12,856 nucleotides of DNA from Prolixibacteraceae bacterium (lineage in GTDB: Bacteria > Bacteroidota > Bacteroidia > Bacteroidales > Prolixibacteraceae). Below, one piece after another: positions 1-6,875 of this stretch. Position numbers and translations under genes: made by a program. The notes under the pieces were generated by a model that was not told where the DNA came from, searched no databases, and worked only from the letters and a program-made list of their open reading frames with translations. The first letter of the stretch is position 1, and the number at the start of each line of letters is the position of its first letter. The stretch lies in contig JAGYOI010000017.1 of NCBI GenBank assembly GCA_018399395.1, positions 1-12,856 of the forward strand. The letters run 5' to 3'.

Positions 1-63
1 ATTAACCGAAATTACACACCACCAACAAGAGAAGCTGTAACCCTAAAAAACCCATCCCTTTGA
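1..63 (+). CDS. C-terminal end of an unidentified upstream gene (partial)
   Basis: Reading from base 1 gives 20 sense codons (peptide INRNYTPPTREAVTLKNPSL) ending at TGA 61-63. The stop shares bases with the TTG start of the permease gene (TTGA at 60-63), the usual layout of translationally coupled genes in an operon. Twenty open codons can occur by chance, so the support is mainly this junction. The peptide is too short for me to assign to a family. In related genomes a ribosome-maturation gene often precedes this permease, but the tail does not resemble the RbfA C-terminus I know, so I give no name. Confidence 0.35.
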   Translation: MNRNYTPPTREAVTLKNPSL

Positions 64-1310
64 ATACCGAATTTTTCATAGCCAAACGAGTCTTTTCACA
101 AAACGAGAAGCGAAAAGGAATTTCGAACAAAATTGTTTCGATTGCCGTAGCCAGTATTTCTCTCGGTTTAGCTGTTATGATTATTTCGGTAGCTGTTTTG
201 CTGGGCTTTAAAAACGAGATACGTGATAAAGTTGTTGGTTTTGGCTCCCACCTCCAAATTGTAAACTTCGATTCCAACCTTTCTTTTGAGACCAACCCTG
301 TAACAATAGACTCACAACTGATTGATCAACTTTTGAATATTCCCCATGTAAGCCACTTGCAACAATTTGCAATAAAACCGGGCATTGTAAAAACCGAAGA
401 TGCTATTCATGGTATCGTACTTAAAGGTGTTGGGGCAAATTACGATTTAACTTTCCTCGAAAACAACATTGTAGAGGGGGCACTGCCCCAAATTAAGCAT
501 GGAGAGGAGAACACAGAGGTTCTCGTATCTCAGGAAATTGGCAAGTTGCTAAAGCTTGGCATAGGCGATAAGCTATATTGTTATTTCTACAACGAAGGCA
601 TGAGCACTCCCAGGACCCGGCGTTTTTTTGTCTCCGGCTTTTACAACACCAGCATGTCTGAATTTGATGAGTTGTATGTAATTAGTGATATAAAACAAGT
701 GCAATCGTTGTATGGCTGGCATCAATCGGAGATAAGTGGCTACGAACTAAACGTTGACAATTTCGAGTTACTTGATCAGGTTTATAGTGAAACGCGTAAT
801 TTAACAATGAACCATGCCACCGAAAATTCAATGCTCAGGGCATACACCATAAAGCAAAAATACGCGATGATATTCGACTGGCTTTCGGTACTCGATATGA
901 ATGTGTGGGTGCTACTGATACTCATGATTACTGTTGCCGGAATTAATATGATTTCGGGGTTATTGATAATCATTATTGAACGCAGCAGAATGATTGGAAT
1001 ACTTAAAGCATTGGGATACCCTAATGTCAGGGTCCGCAAAATATTCTTGTACCTTACAGCACTTTTATCGGCCCGCGGTTTAATATGGGGAAATATTATC
1101 GGCATCGGACTTTGCCTTATCCAATATACTACCGGTATTTTAGAACTTGACCCAGCCTCGTATTATATCGATACAGTGCCCATATTTTTAAATTTTTCGT
1201 ATATTTTGCTACTGAACATTGGAACCATAACTGCAATATTATTGATTGTATTGTTGCCTTCAATGTTCATATCAAAAATATCTCCAATTGATGCCATTTC
1301 AATTGAATAA
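60..1310 (+). CDS. ABC transporter permease, LolC/LolE (FtsX/MacB-like) family
   Basis: A 416-residue inner-membrane permease of the type that, with a LolD-like ATPase, extracts lipoproteins from the inner membrane. An N-terminal transmembrane helix spans about residues 26-50. A periplasmic MacB-type core domain covers about 51-275. Three C-terminal helices lie at about 281-306, 327-355 and 377-404 (FtsX domain). The cytoplasmic loop ERSRMIGILKALGY (307-320) is the conserved coupling segment that contacts the ATPase, and the C-terminal ISPIDAIS is typical. The start is TTG at 60: it places FFIAKR near the N-terminus as in relatives, and no ATG is available nearby. It overlaps the preceding stop codon. 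No ATPase gene is visible here, as is common because the partner is often encoded elsewhere. The exact substrate is inferred from the family. Confidence 0.85.
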   Translation: MNTEFFIAKRVFSQNEKRKGISNKIVSIAVASISLGLAVMIISVAVLLGFKNEIRDKVVGFGSHLQIVNFDSNLSFETNPVTIDSQLIDQLLNIPHVSHLQQFAIKPGIVKTEDAIHGIVLKGVGANYDLTFLENNIVEGALPQIKHGEENTEVLVSQEIGKLLKLGIGDKLYCYFYNEGMSTPRTRRFFVSGFYNTSMSEFDELYVISDIKQVQSLYGWHQSEISGYELNVDNFELLDQVYSETRNLTMNHATENSMLRAYTIKQKYAMIFDWLSVLDMNVWVLLILMITVAGINMISGLLIIIIERSRMIGILKALGYPNVRVRKIFLYLTALLSARGLIWGNIIGIGLCLIQYTTGILELDPASYYIDTVPIFLNFSYILLLNIGTITAILLIVLLPSMFISKISPIDAISIE

Positions 1311-1333
1311 GATTTAAAATTTGACAAGCTGCT

Positions 1334-1981
1334 GTGATAAATTTTAACAAAATAACAACTCAGGGTATACGTCATGCCTTAAATGAAGAGCTTCCCGGGG
1401 CAGAGGCCCATTATGCCATGTCGCCAGGCGGACGTAAGCTTGATATCCCCACTGGAATAATACCCAAAAAAAGCGCAATACTTATACCCCTGTTTTTCAA
1501 TACAAATGAAATTTACACATACCTTACTAAACGCAACCATAACCTGAAGAAACACCCCGGGCAAATCAGCTTTCCCGGAGGCAGTTACGAACCCCACGAC
1601 ATTAACACGCAGGCAACAGCCTTACGAGAAACTCATGAGGAAATAGGAATTGAGCCTGAAAATATTGAGGTGCTGGGGAAACTTAGCAACCTGTATATTC
1701 CGGTAAGCAATTTTACAATTGCCCCTTATGTAGGATTATTAAAAAATAATATAAACTTTAGGATAGACAGGAACGAAGTAACAGAAGTTATACCGGTTGG
1801 GTTAAGTGAATTGTTCCACAATCAAACACATTCATTTAAACCTGTAAAAATAGCAGGAGAAAAAATAAATGTCCCCTGCTATTTCATTAACGGGAATATC
1901 ATATGGGGCGCTACTTCAATGATTCTTTCAGAACTGGAAGCGATACTAGAGAGACATTATTCTCATCGGGCAAAACGTTAA
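1334..1981 (+). CDS. NUDIX hydrolase, CoA pyrophosphatase (NudL) type
   Basis: A 215-residue cytosolic NUDIX hydrolase. The segment YLTKRNHNLKKHPGQISF followed by PGG (63-83) is the signature of the CoA-pyrophosphatase branch. It runs into the NUDIX box, where R98-E99 and E102-E103 of RETHEEIG are the metal-binding helix. The first acidic position of the box is an Asp (D89), with the same spacing to RE as in E. coli NudL as I remember it. The family hydrolyses CoA and its derivatives to 3',5'-ADP and phosphopantetheine; which substrate applies here is inferred. The start is GTG 1334; the next in-frame Met is residue 29, which would remove the conserved N-terminal ELPG segment. It lies 23 bp after the permease gene with no clear promoter between, so it is probably co-transcribed. 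Its last 71 bp overlap the convergent transglycosylase gene. Confidence 0.85.
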   Translation: MINFNKITTQGIRHALNEELPGAEAHYAMSPGGRKLDIPTGIIPKKSAILIPLFFNTNEIYTYLTKRNHNLKKHPGQISFPGGSYEPHDINTQATALRETHEEIGIEPENIEVLGKLSNLYIPVSNFTIAPYVGLLKNNINFRIDRNEVTEVIPVGLSELFHNQTHSFKPVKIAGEKINVPCYFINGNIIWGATSMILSELEAILERHYSHRAKR

Positions 1982-3365
1982 GATAATGATCGTAACGGTC
2001 GAGAACTTTAATCACATAATTATAAGGTTCCTTGCCCCTGCAATACCCCCACCGTACTACCGGATCGTTATAATATTCGGGCAATGTTTTTTTCAGGATA
2101 AAAACTTCAACATTGTCATCCCAAACCGATGGTTTTTTTCCATATTTCATGGCCAATTTCCGTGCATCCATCACGTGGCCGATACCAACATTGTACGATG
2201 CCAGAACAAATTTTAGCCGTTCATGCTCATCCTCAATAATTGGAGCAAACACTTCATCGAGCCATGTGAGGTATTCGAGCCCGGCACGAATATTTTCACG
2301 TGGGTTAACAATATCGGTTACATTGAAACGCTCGGCTGTTTTTGGCATTAGCTGCATTAAGCCCATGGCTCCAACCCAGCTTTCGGCATATTTATTAAAA
2401 CGCGATTCCTGCATAATAACAGAAGCCACCAGGCGCCAATCCCATCCAAAACTGGCCGATATTTCACGAACCAACTCATCGTATTCCGATATTTTTCCCC
2501 CGGTGATTGAATTGTACTCGCTCCGCACCAAATTAGCAACCCTCGAACTTGAGAAATACTTGTTATAGATGTAGTGGTACTCACTGGTTTTCTTATACTC
2601 TTTAAGCCAATTGTTGATGTATTCTTTCCATTTTGAGGAATTGTTGCGTACAGCCCATGAAATCTTCTGATCAAAACTAACCGGGACAGAGATATCGATC
2701 CATGGATAATAACGCTGATTTACAGATGCAACATTTTCGTCACAAACAGTGTAATCAATTTCGCCGGAAGCTACCAGGGCAATTAATTGTTCTACACCAT
2801 GTACTGAATCTTCAACAATAGTAATTGATTCACCTATCTCTTCCGAAAGGTTTTTCAATCGTTGTACGTAAGCTGAATTTTGATGTACATAAATAGTTTT
2901 TCCAGCTAAATCGAGGGATGAAGCCACATGGTAATCTTCATCATCGTTAGCCGAACGTTGTACCAAAACCTGATGGGTTAACGCCAAGGGTTCAGTAAAA
3001 TCAACTACTTTATTTCTGCTTTTTGTTACGGTAAGGTTTTTGGCTATAAGGTCAAACTCCGATGTGTTCACACCGTTAAATGTTTCACGTAAGTTATTGC
3101 TTACATGAATGTCGAGTTCAACTTCGAGATCTTTCGCGAGTGCTTTGAGCAACTCGTACTGGAAGCCCATTGGCTGCCCCTTGTAAACAAAATAACTGGT
3201 TGAGCTATAGTCAACCACAACATTGAGTTTTTTCTTTTCGACGATTCGTTTTAAATCATCGGTTTTGGTGTTCTGGGGAGCAACCTTGTCCTCTGTGTGG
3301 CTTTTGTTATTACAACCGGCCAATACTGAGAACGCGATTAATAATACTAAAATTAGTTTCTTCAA
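1911..3365 (-). CDS. mltF: MltF-like membrane-bound lytic murein transglycosylase (lipoprotein)
   Basis: A two-domain envelope enzyme that cleaves peptidoglycan glycan strands to 1,6-anhydro-muropeptides. I place the start at TTG 3365, giving a compact lipoprotein signal MKKLILVLLIAFSVLAGC with lipidated Cys18 (484 residues). An in-frame TTG at 3398 would add 11 residues before the signal; no ATG exists before codon 66. Next comes a solute-binding type-3 domain (about residues 45-270 of the short form), a regulatory module in MltF. The SLT domain follows (about 295-430): catalytic Glu in MQESRF (E320), then GAMGLMQLMP and SYNVGIGHV, all conserved. Domain order and length match MltF. The stop is TAG 1911-1913, inside the convergent NUDIX gene. 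A promoter-like element and inverted repeats lie upstream at 3501-3541. Confidence 0.87.
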   Translation of the reverse strand: MKKLILVLLIAFSVLAGCNNKSHTEDKVAPQNTKTDDLKRIVEKKKLNVVVDYSSTSYFVYKGQPMGFQYELLKALAKDLEVELDIHVSNNLRETFNGVNTSEFDLIAKNLTVTKSRNKVVDFTEPLALTHQVLVQRSANDDEDYHVASSLDLAGKTIYVHQNSAYVQRLKNLSEEIGESITIVEDSVHGVEQLIALVASGEIDYTVCDENVASVNQRYYPWIDISVPVSFDQKISWAVRNNSSKWKEYINNWLKEYKKTSEYHYIYNKYFSSSRVANLVRSEYNSITGGKISEYDELVREISASFGWDWRLVASVIMQESRFNKYAESWVGAMGLMQLMPKTAERFNVTDIVNPRENIRAGLEYLTWLDEVFAPIIEDEHERLKFVLASYNVGIGHVMDARKLAMKYGKKPSVWDDNVEVFILKKTLPEYYNDPVVRWGYCRGKEPYNYVIKVLDRYDHYLNVLPDENNVSLVSLPVLKESLK

Positions 3366-3390
3366 TACTTCAATTTTAGTTCTACAATAA

Positions 3391-3410
3391 CTTTTCAAAA
3401 CTCTGAAAAG
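3391..3410 (-). other. Small hairpin in the mltF 5' region
   Basis: CTTTTCA (3391-3397) and TGAAAAG (3404-3410) form a perfect 7-bp inverted repeat with a 6-nt loop. It sits 26 bp upstream of the preferred TTG 3365, and the alternative TTG 3398-3396 spans the stem-loop edge. A second short repeat, AGCTA-TT-TAGCT (3409-3420), overlaps it. If transcribed, it would be a 5' leader structure. In such AT-rich sequence a stem this short can be chance. Confidence 0.3.
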
Positions 3411-3500
3411 CTATTTAGCTAACAACGATTAAGTATATAAAATGTTTAACCACCTCGTTGATTTCTGCCGCGAAGTAACGCCAAAAACCCAAGATAATCA

Positions 3501-3541
3501 CAATGTTAAACAGGTCATTCGTCAAAATTAACATTGACGAA
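3501..3541. repeat. Two overlapping inverted repeats between porin and mltF
   Basis: CAATGTTAA (3501-3509) pairs with TTAACATTG (3528-3536), a perfect 9-bp inverted repeat with an 18-nt spacer. TTCGTCAA (3518-3525) pairs with TTGACGAA (3534-3541), 8 bp with an 8-nt spacer. The two share bases 3534-3536, so as RNA they would be mutually exclusive. A third copy of the box, AATGTTTAAC, lies at 3441-3450. The porin stop is only 9 bp away, but no T-run follows either stem in the direction of transcription, so a simple intrinsic terminator is unlikely. An operator or RNA structure is possible. Confidence 0.5.
3523..3530 (-). promoter_or_regulatory. Possible -7 promoter element for mltF
   Basis: The minus strand reads TAATTTTG, a full match to the Bacteroidota -7 consensus TAnnTTTG. 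Transcription would start near 3516 and leave a leader of about 150 nt before TTG 3365. I find no good TTTG -33 box at the expected distance, so the call is weak. The element lies inside the inverted repeats at 3501-3541, which would suit an operator. Confidence 0.3.
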
Positions 3542-3549
3542 ACATGAAA

Positions 3550-5523
3550 TTAGTCATAAAATGTCCAGTAAAAACCAAACCGGAAGGCCATTGTTTCGAG
3601 TGGGTGTTGATAAGCACTAAAGTATTCACCCAGGTTAAAAAAGCTACTGGCATGAACCAGTTTTGCAAAGGCGTTTGTACGTTTTAACTTTGCATTGGCA
3701 AACAAATTAACAACAGGATAGCCCCCGGTCGTCATCTCATTTTGCACATAAAACTGCCCGGTTGAAGGCTCGTAAGCATTTGCCTGAAAATCTGTATGAT
3801 AATAAACTTCAGCACCAAGCTGAATTTTCATCACTTTAAAAAGATAATGTGAATAATACAAACTCGAGTAAAAACTCCATGTAGGCAGTCGTAATGCAGG
3901 GTTACGCGAAACGGCCTGCCAAACCACTTTATTGGACCATCCGAAACGCCAAAAATTGAAATCTTTTCTCAAATTGGCGCTCAGCACCGAAAACTCTCCG
4001 GCATGCTGATCAGGCATAGCATGCTCATTATTGTACAAATAGTTACTAAACAAACCATAATTGAACCCTGCTGAAGCGTTATATTTCGGGTAATCAAATT
4101 TCGATTTCACATAAACCTCATGTTGTTTTCTGAACTCATTATCCCATGCAAAATGATTACTATACCAATGCTCCTGAAAAATATCGGGAGAAAAATCACG
4201 GTACCATCCTTCTACTTTCAACCGGGTTGTATCGTTTTGAAAAATAAGTGGTTTTTCAATCTCCCCCTCAATTTTTGCATCACCGAGATTACGCCCCAGT
4301 ATTGCAAAACGTGCTGCTGCCCGCCATTTCCAAAAATCGCTTTTGCTCCGATAAATTTCCACACCTACATAAATATTCGAATACGAGTATGAACGGCGTC
4401 CTCCTGCCAGGGGATATTCCGTTCGTACAATTTCATTCTCAATAAAAGCCCTTTTACCAAAAGTAAATTTCCGGTCATCGTTTTCAAAAGCATTGAGTTG
4501 TAATGCATGATTAAACCTTTTGAAAAACACAGAATCGATATGATTGTCCGTATTAATCAACGTTGTATCAAAAAACGTATCACTAACACTATTTTCTGTT
4601 ACAAAACGTTTATAATTAGAAAAATCAGCATAATAATGAACCGAATATGCAGGTTTAAATGCAGGTTTAATTGAATCAATGCTTGTAGAATCTTGCTCTT
4701 TTTCGAGAAAAGGTAACTGCCCCATCAAATATTCATGGGATGTAAACAACGAAAAAGATTTATTCTCAGTTTCTAATGCAGATGTCAGATTTACCGGCAT
4801 ATCAACAGGGTCACGAAATCCCAGCTCAAATACGTCGACAGGCACACCCCCGTTATTTACCAGGTTATTATTACCATTTACAAACGTCAGGTATCCATTA
4901 TACCGATCTGTATTACGGGAAACAAAAATATTGAAGTACTTGTGTGAAATTTCCTGGCTTATGTACTGACTTTCGTTACTAAACACATTAAAATCGAACC
5001 CGATGTTCATGGTCGAATCAATATTCTGGGTATAAAAAGCCTTAAAACTTTGTTCGGCCTTATTTGCCCCCTGGTTTCCCTGAGAGTATTTCAGTACCGC
5101 GAAAGGTGTTGTTGTATTATAATATCTAACATCATCGGTTTTTAACCTGTATGCGGTCAAATTTTCCAGAAAATAAAAATCATTGCCGGGCAACCTTCTT
5201 TTAAAAAAAATATTTGACTCGTAAGGACTCCCAAGGTAACCCAGATAATTGTTTGAAATGCTATTTTGGAATATGGGGTTATAAATATGAAAGTTAACCA
5301 TACTACTATCCACTACAACTGAATCTTCGCGGCTGTATAAATCAACCAATTTCCATGAATAAATTTTGGAATCAACTTTAGCCTCCTTATCGTCAACATG
5401 GCTTTCAGTATCATCACCACTTGTTGCTGATGAGTTATTACCACGTGGCATTCTCACTTCCTGCCCGGAAAGAGGCATAGCAAATGCAAACGAGAGTAGC
5501 AGTATTATTAAATATTTCAGCAT
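3550..5523 (-). CDS. Putative outer-membrane porin (Bacteroidota Porin_10-like)
   Basis: A 657-residue protein with a signal peptide (MLKYLIILLLSFAFAMPLSG, cleavage near residue 20) and a polar, acidic low-complexity linker (about 25-55). A long stretch of alternating hydrophobic and polar segments rich in Tyr, Phe, Trp and Asn follows, ending in FRFGFYWTFYD like an outer-membrane beta strand. The segment NYLGYLGSPYESNIFF (about 92-107) resembles the conserved start of the Bacteroidota putative porin family. Predicted role: a beta-barrel in the outer membrane, possibly a diffusion channel; the cargo is unknown. ATG 5523 is the only sensible start, since the next Met falls within the signal peptide. 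A -7-like promoter ends only 4 bp upstream of it. The gene lies 85 bp after the TPM-domain gene and is probably transcribed separately. Confidence 0.78.
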   Translation of the reverse strand: MLKYLIILLLSFAFAMPLSGQEVRMPRGNNSSATSGDDTESHVDDKEAKVDSKIYSWKLVDLYSREDSVVVDSSMVNFHIYNPIFQNSISNNYLGYLGSPYESNIFFKRRLPGNDFYFLENLTAYRLKTDDVRYYNTTTPFAVLKYSQGNQGANKAEQSFKAFYTQNIDSTMNIGFDFNVFSNESQYISQEISHKYFNIFVSRNTDRYNGYLTFVNGNNNLVNNGGVPVDVFELGFRDPVDMPVNLTSALETENKSFSLFTSHEYLMGQLPFLEKEQDSTSIDSIKPAFKPAYSVHYYADFSNYKRFVTENSVSDTFFDTTLINTDNHIDSVFFKRFNHALQLNAFENDDRKFTFGKRAFIENEIVRTEYPLAGGRRSYSYSNIYVGVEIYRSKSDFWKWRAAARFAILGRNLGDAKIEGEIEKPLIFQNDTTRLKVEGWYRDFSPDIFQEHWYSNHFAWDNEFRKQHEVYVKSKFDYPKYNASAGFNYGLFSNYLYNNEHAMPDQHAGEFSVLSANLRKDFNFWRFGWSNKVVWQAVSRNPALRLPTWSFYSSLYYSHYLFKVMKIQLGAEVYYHTDFQANAYEPSTGQFYVQNEMTTGGYPVVNLFANAKLKRTNAFAKLVHASSFFNLGEYFSAYQHPLETMAFRFGFYWTFYD

Positions 5524-5527
5524 GCGG

Positions 5528-5535
5528 CAAAGATA
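5528..5535 (-). promoter_or_regulatory. -7 promoter element of the porin gene
   Basis: The minus strand reads TATCTTTG, a full match to TAnnTTTG. Only four bases (CCGC) separate it from the porin ATG, so initiation at the usual distance would fall on or next to the start codon and give a leaderless or nearly leaderless mRNA. No clear TTTG -33 box is present. The motif match and its intergenic position are seen; promoter function is inferred. Confidence 0.5.
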
Positions 5536-5608
5536 CAGAAAAGATTACGTAAGCGATATGTTTGATTAACGATACAATATCAATAATGGTATAAATTTGA
5601 CGTAGAAA

Positions 5609-6412
5609 TTACCAGCTACCGCCGGCACCGCCGCCGCCAAAACCGCCGCCGCCAAAGCCGCCAAAACTACCAAAACTTCCGCCACCGCCAAATGATCCAC
5701 CGCCCGAACTAAAATCGCTGAAAGTACCGGAATGCCCCCGGCTTGCCCCGCCTAAAAAGCCTAAAGCAAGCCAAAATGGCAAACTACTACGTCCGCCGGT
5801 TGAGTAATACCCCCTTCTTCGACGTCCGAATATCAATGGGAAAATAAAAAATATTACTAAAAATAAAATGAATGGGTTAAAACCACCACTTACCTGTTCA
5901 GCATACTGTTGCGCCGAATATTCCCCCTGTGTAATATCGATCAGAACCGATGTTGCCTTGTCGATACCGGTATACATATCGCCTGCCTTAAAATGTGGTA
6001 TCATTTCATTCTCAACAATCTGATTGGCTGTGGCATCGGGCACAGCCCCTTCTAAACCGTAACCTACAGCTATAAACACCCGGCCACGACCTGATGATTG
6101 TTTCGGTTTTACAAGAATTAGAATCCCGTTGTCAAAATCCTTGCTGCCAATGCCCCATTTTTCCCCAAGCCTGAAAGCATAATCCGAAATTTCATTCCCC
6201 CCGAGGTCATTGACCGTAACTACCGCAATTTGTGTAGATGTAGAAGAGAAGTAACGAACAAGTTTCTGTTCAAGTTGTGCCTGTTGCTGATCATTTAACA
6301 CATCGGCAAAGTCAGTTACTAATGTGGGCGGCGTTGGCCGCTGTGGCAAGTCATCGGCAAAAGAGATGCCGATAATGAATAATGCAAAAATAAATAATAT
6401 GGTTTTCTTCAT
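5609..6412 (-). CDS. TPM-domain membrane protein with glycine-rich C-terminus
   Basis: A 267-residue protein with a signal peptide (MKKTILFIFALFIIGISFA, residues 1-19). The TPM domain (about 28-165) includes the typical opening VTDFADVLN, then QIAVVTV, NGILILV and GYGLEGAVPDA. A transmembrane helix follows (about 180-196) with a basic stop RRRR (197-200), a second hydrophobic patch (211-221), and a Gly/Ser/Phe tail (236-267) ending GGSW. The TPM domain would face the periplasm and the Gly-rich tail would lie after the membrane helix. TPM proteins include a plant photosystem II repair phosphatase, but the bacterial role is poorly defined. It is the last gene of the LemA-TPM-TPM cluster, 11 bp after the previous stop, and its start has an unusually strong Shine-Dalgarno (6420-6425). 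Confidence 0.82.
   Translation of the reverse strand: MKKTILFIFALFIIGISFADDLPQRPTPPTLVTDFADVLNDQQQAQLEQKLVRYFSSTSTQIAVVTVNDLGGNEISDYAFRLGEKWGIGSKDFDNGILILVKPKQSSGRGRVFIAVGYGLEGAVPDATANQIVENEMIPHFKAGDMYTGIDKATSVLIDITQGEYSAQQYAEQVSGGFNPFILFLVIFFIFPLIFGRRRRGYYSTGGRSSLPFWLALGFLGGASRGHSGTFSDFSSGGGSFGGGGSFGSFGGFGGGGFGGGGAGGSW
5612..5707 (-). repeat. Glycine-codon repeat tract encoding the TPM protein tail
   Basis: Runs of GGC/GGT codons separated by TTT or AGT codons form an imperfect tandem repeat on the minus strand (GGCGGCGGCGGTTTTGGC-like units). It codes for the GGGGFGG-type tail of the preceding protein. It is locally much more GC-rich than its surroundings and is a candidate for length variation by slippage in steps of three bases. 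Confidence 0.5.
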
Positions 6413-6419
6413 CGCTCCG

Positions 6420-6425
6420 CCTCCT
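6420..6425 (-). promoter_or_regulatory. Strong Shine-Dalgarno AGGAGG fused to upstream stop
   Basis: The minus strand reads TAGGAGG followed by seven bases and ATG (6412). The six-base AGGAGG fully matches the canonical anti-Shine-Dalgarno at ideal spacing, and its first two bases are part of the TAG stop (6424-6426) of the upstream TPM gene. No other start in the window has a comparable site; the rest have none or only a short AAGG-like match. Confidence 0.7.
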
Positions 6426-6864
6426 ATTTTCCGTATGATATTTCGTTTTCCAGCTCATTTACATCATCGCTCTGATATGGAAAATATTCTTTAAGTTGTA
6501 ACCCGGCTTGTATAATACCAACTTTAAGCCCCTCGGCATATCTGCCTTCTTTGAAAAAACTCAGTATCAGGTCACGTGTCGAATCCCAGAATCCTTCCTG
6601 AACTTTAGCATTAATACCAACATCGCCAAGTATAGCAAATTTGTGATCTTCAACCGATAAATAAAAGAGCACGCCATTGCGGGCTTCTGTTTTGTGCATC
6701 TTTAGTTCTTTAAACCAATAGGCCGCACGGTCCATCACATCTTCAGGACATTTTTTTTCGACATGTAGCCGAATTTCACCCGAAGTATTCAACTCAGCGG
6801 TTTCAATTGATTCTTTAATTATCTTTTTTTCTTCTTCTGTAAAGAAATTTGATGGTTTAGACAT
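6424..6864 (-). CDS. Cytosolic TPM-domain protein
   Basis: A 146-residue protein consisting essentially of one TPM domain. It begins FFTEEEKKIIKESIETAE, has the typical TSGEIRLHVE strand (about 27-36), a GVLFYLSVEDHKFAILGD core (about 64-81), and ends in amphipathic helices. There is no signal peptide and no membrane segment, so it should be cytoplasmic, unlike its downstream paralogue. The pairing of a small soluble TPM protein with a large membrane TPM protein directly after lemA is a recurrent arrangement in this phylum. The gene starts 11 bp after the lemA stop and ends 11 bp before the next start, so the three are very likely one transcript. The biochemical function is not known to me. 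Confidence 0.8.
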   Translation of the reverse strand: MSKPSNFFTEEEKKIIKESIETAELNTSGEIRLHVEKKCPEDVMDRAAYWFKELKMHKTEARNGVLFYLSVEDHKFAILGDVGINAKVQEGFWDSTRDLILSFFKEGRYAEGLKVGIIQAGLQLKEYFPYQSDDVNELENEISYGK

Positions 6865-6875
6865 AGTAATTTTGT

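Noticed and set aside
1..63. Naming the upstream partial gene rbfA
   Set aside because: Gene order in related bacteria suggested it, but the visible 20-residue tail does not look like the RbfA C-terminus, so no name is justified.
1311..1333. Promoter for the NUDIX gene (AAAATTTG)
   Set aside because: It lacks the TA of the -7 consensus, lies only 23 bp after the permease stop, and has no -33 box; co-transcription is simpler.
2113..2568. 151-codon plus-strand open frame inside mltF
   Set aside because: It lies opposite the SLT and binding-domain coding sequence of a well-supported gene and its translation resembles no family.
3423..3460. CAACGA/TCGTTG inverted repeat in the mltF leader
   Set aside because: Only 6 bp with a 26-nt spacer; expected by chance in this much sequence.
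5612..5707. CRISPR-like or mobile-element repeat
   Set aside because: The repeat is in frame with glycine codons of the TPM protein tail and has no spacer structure.
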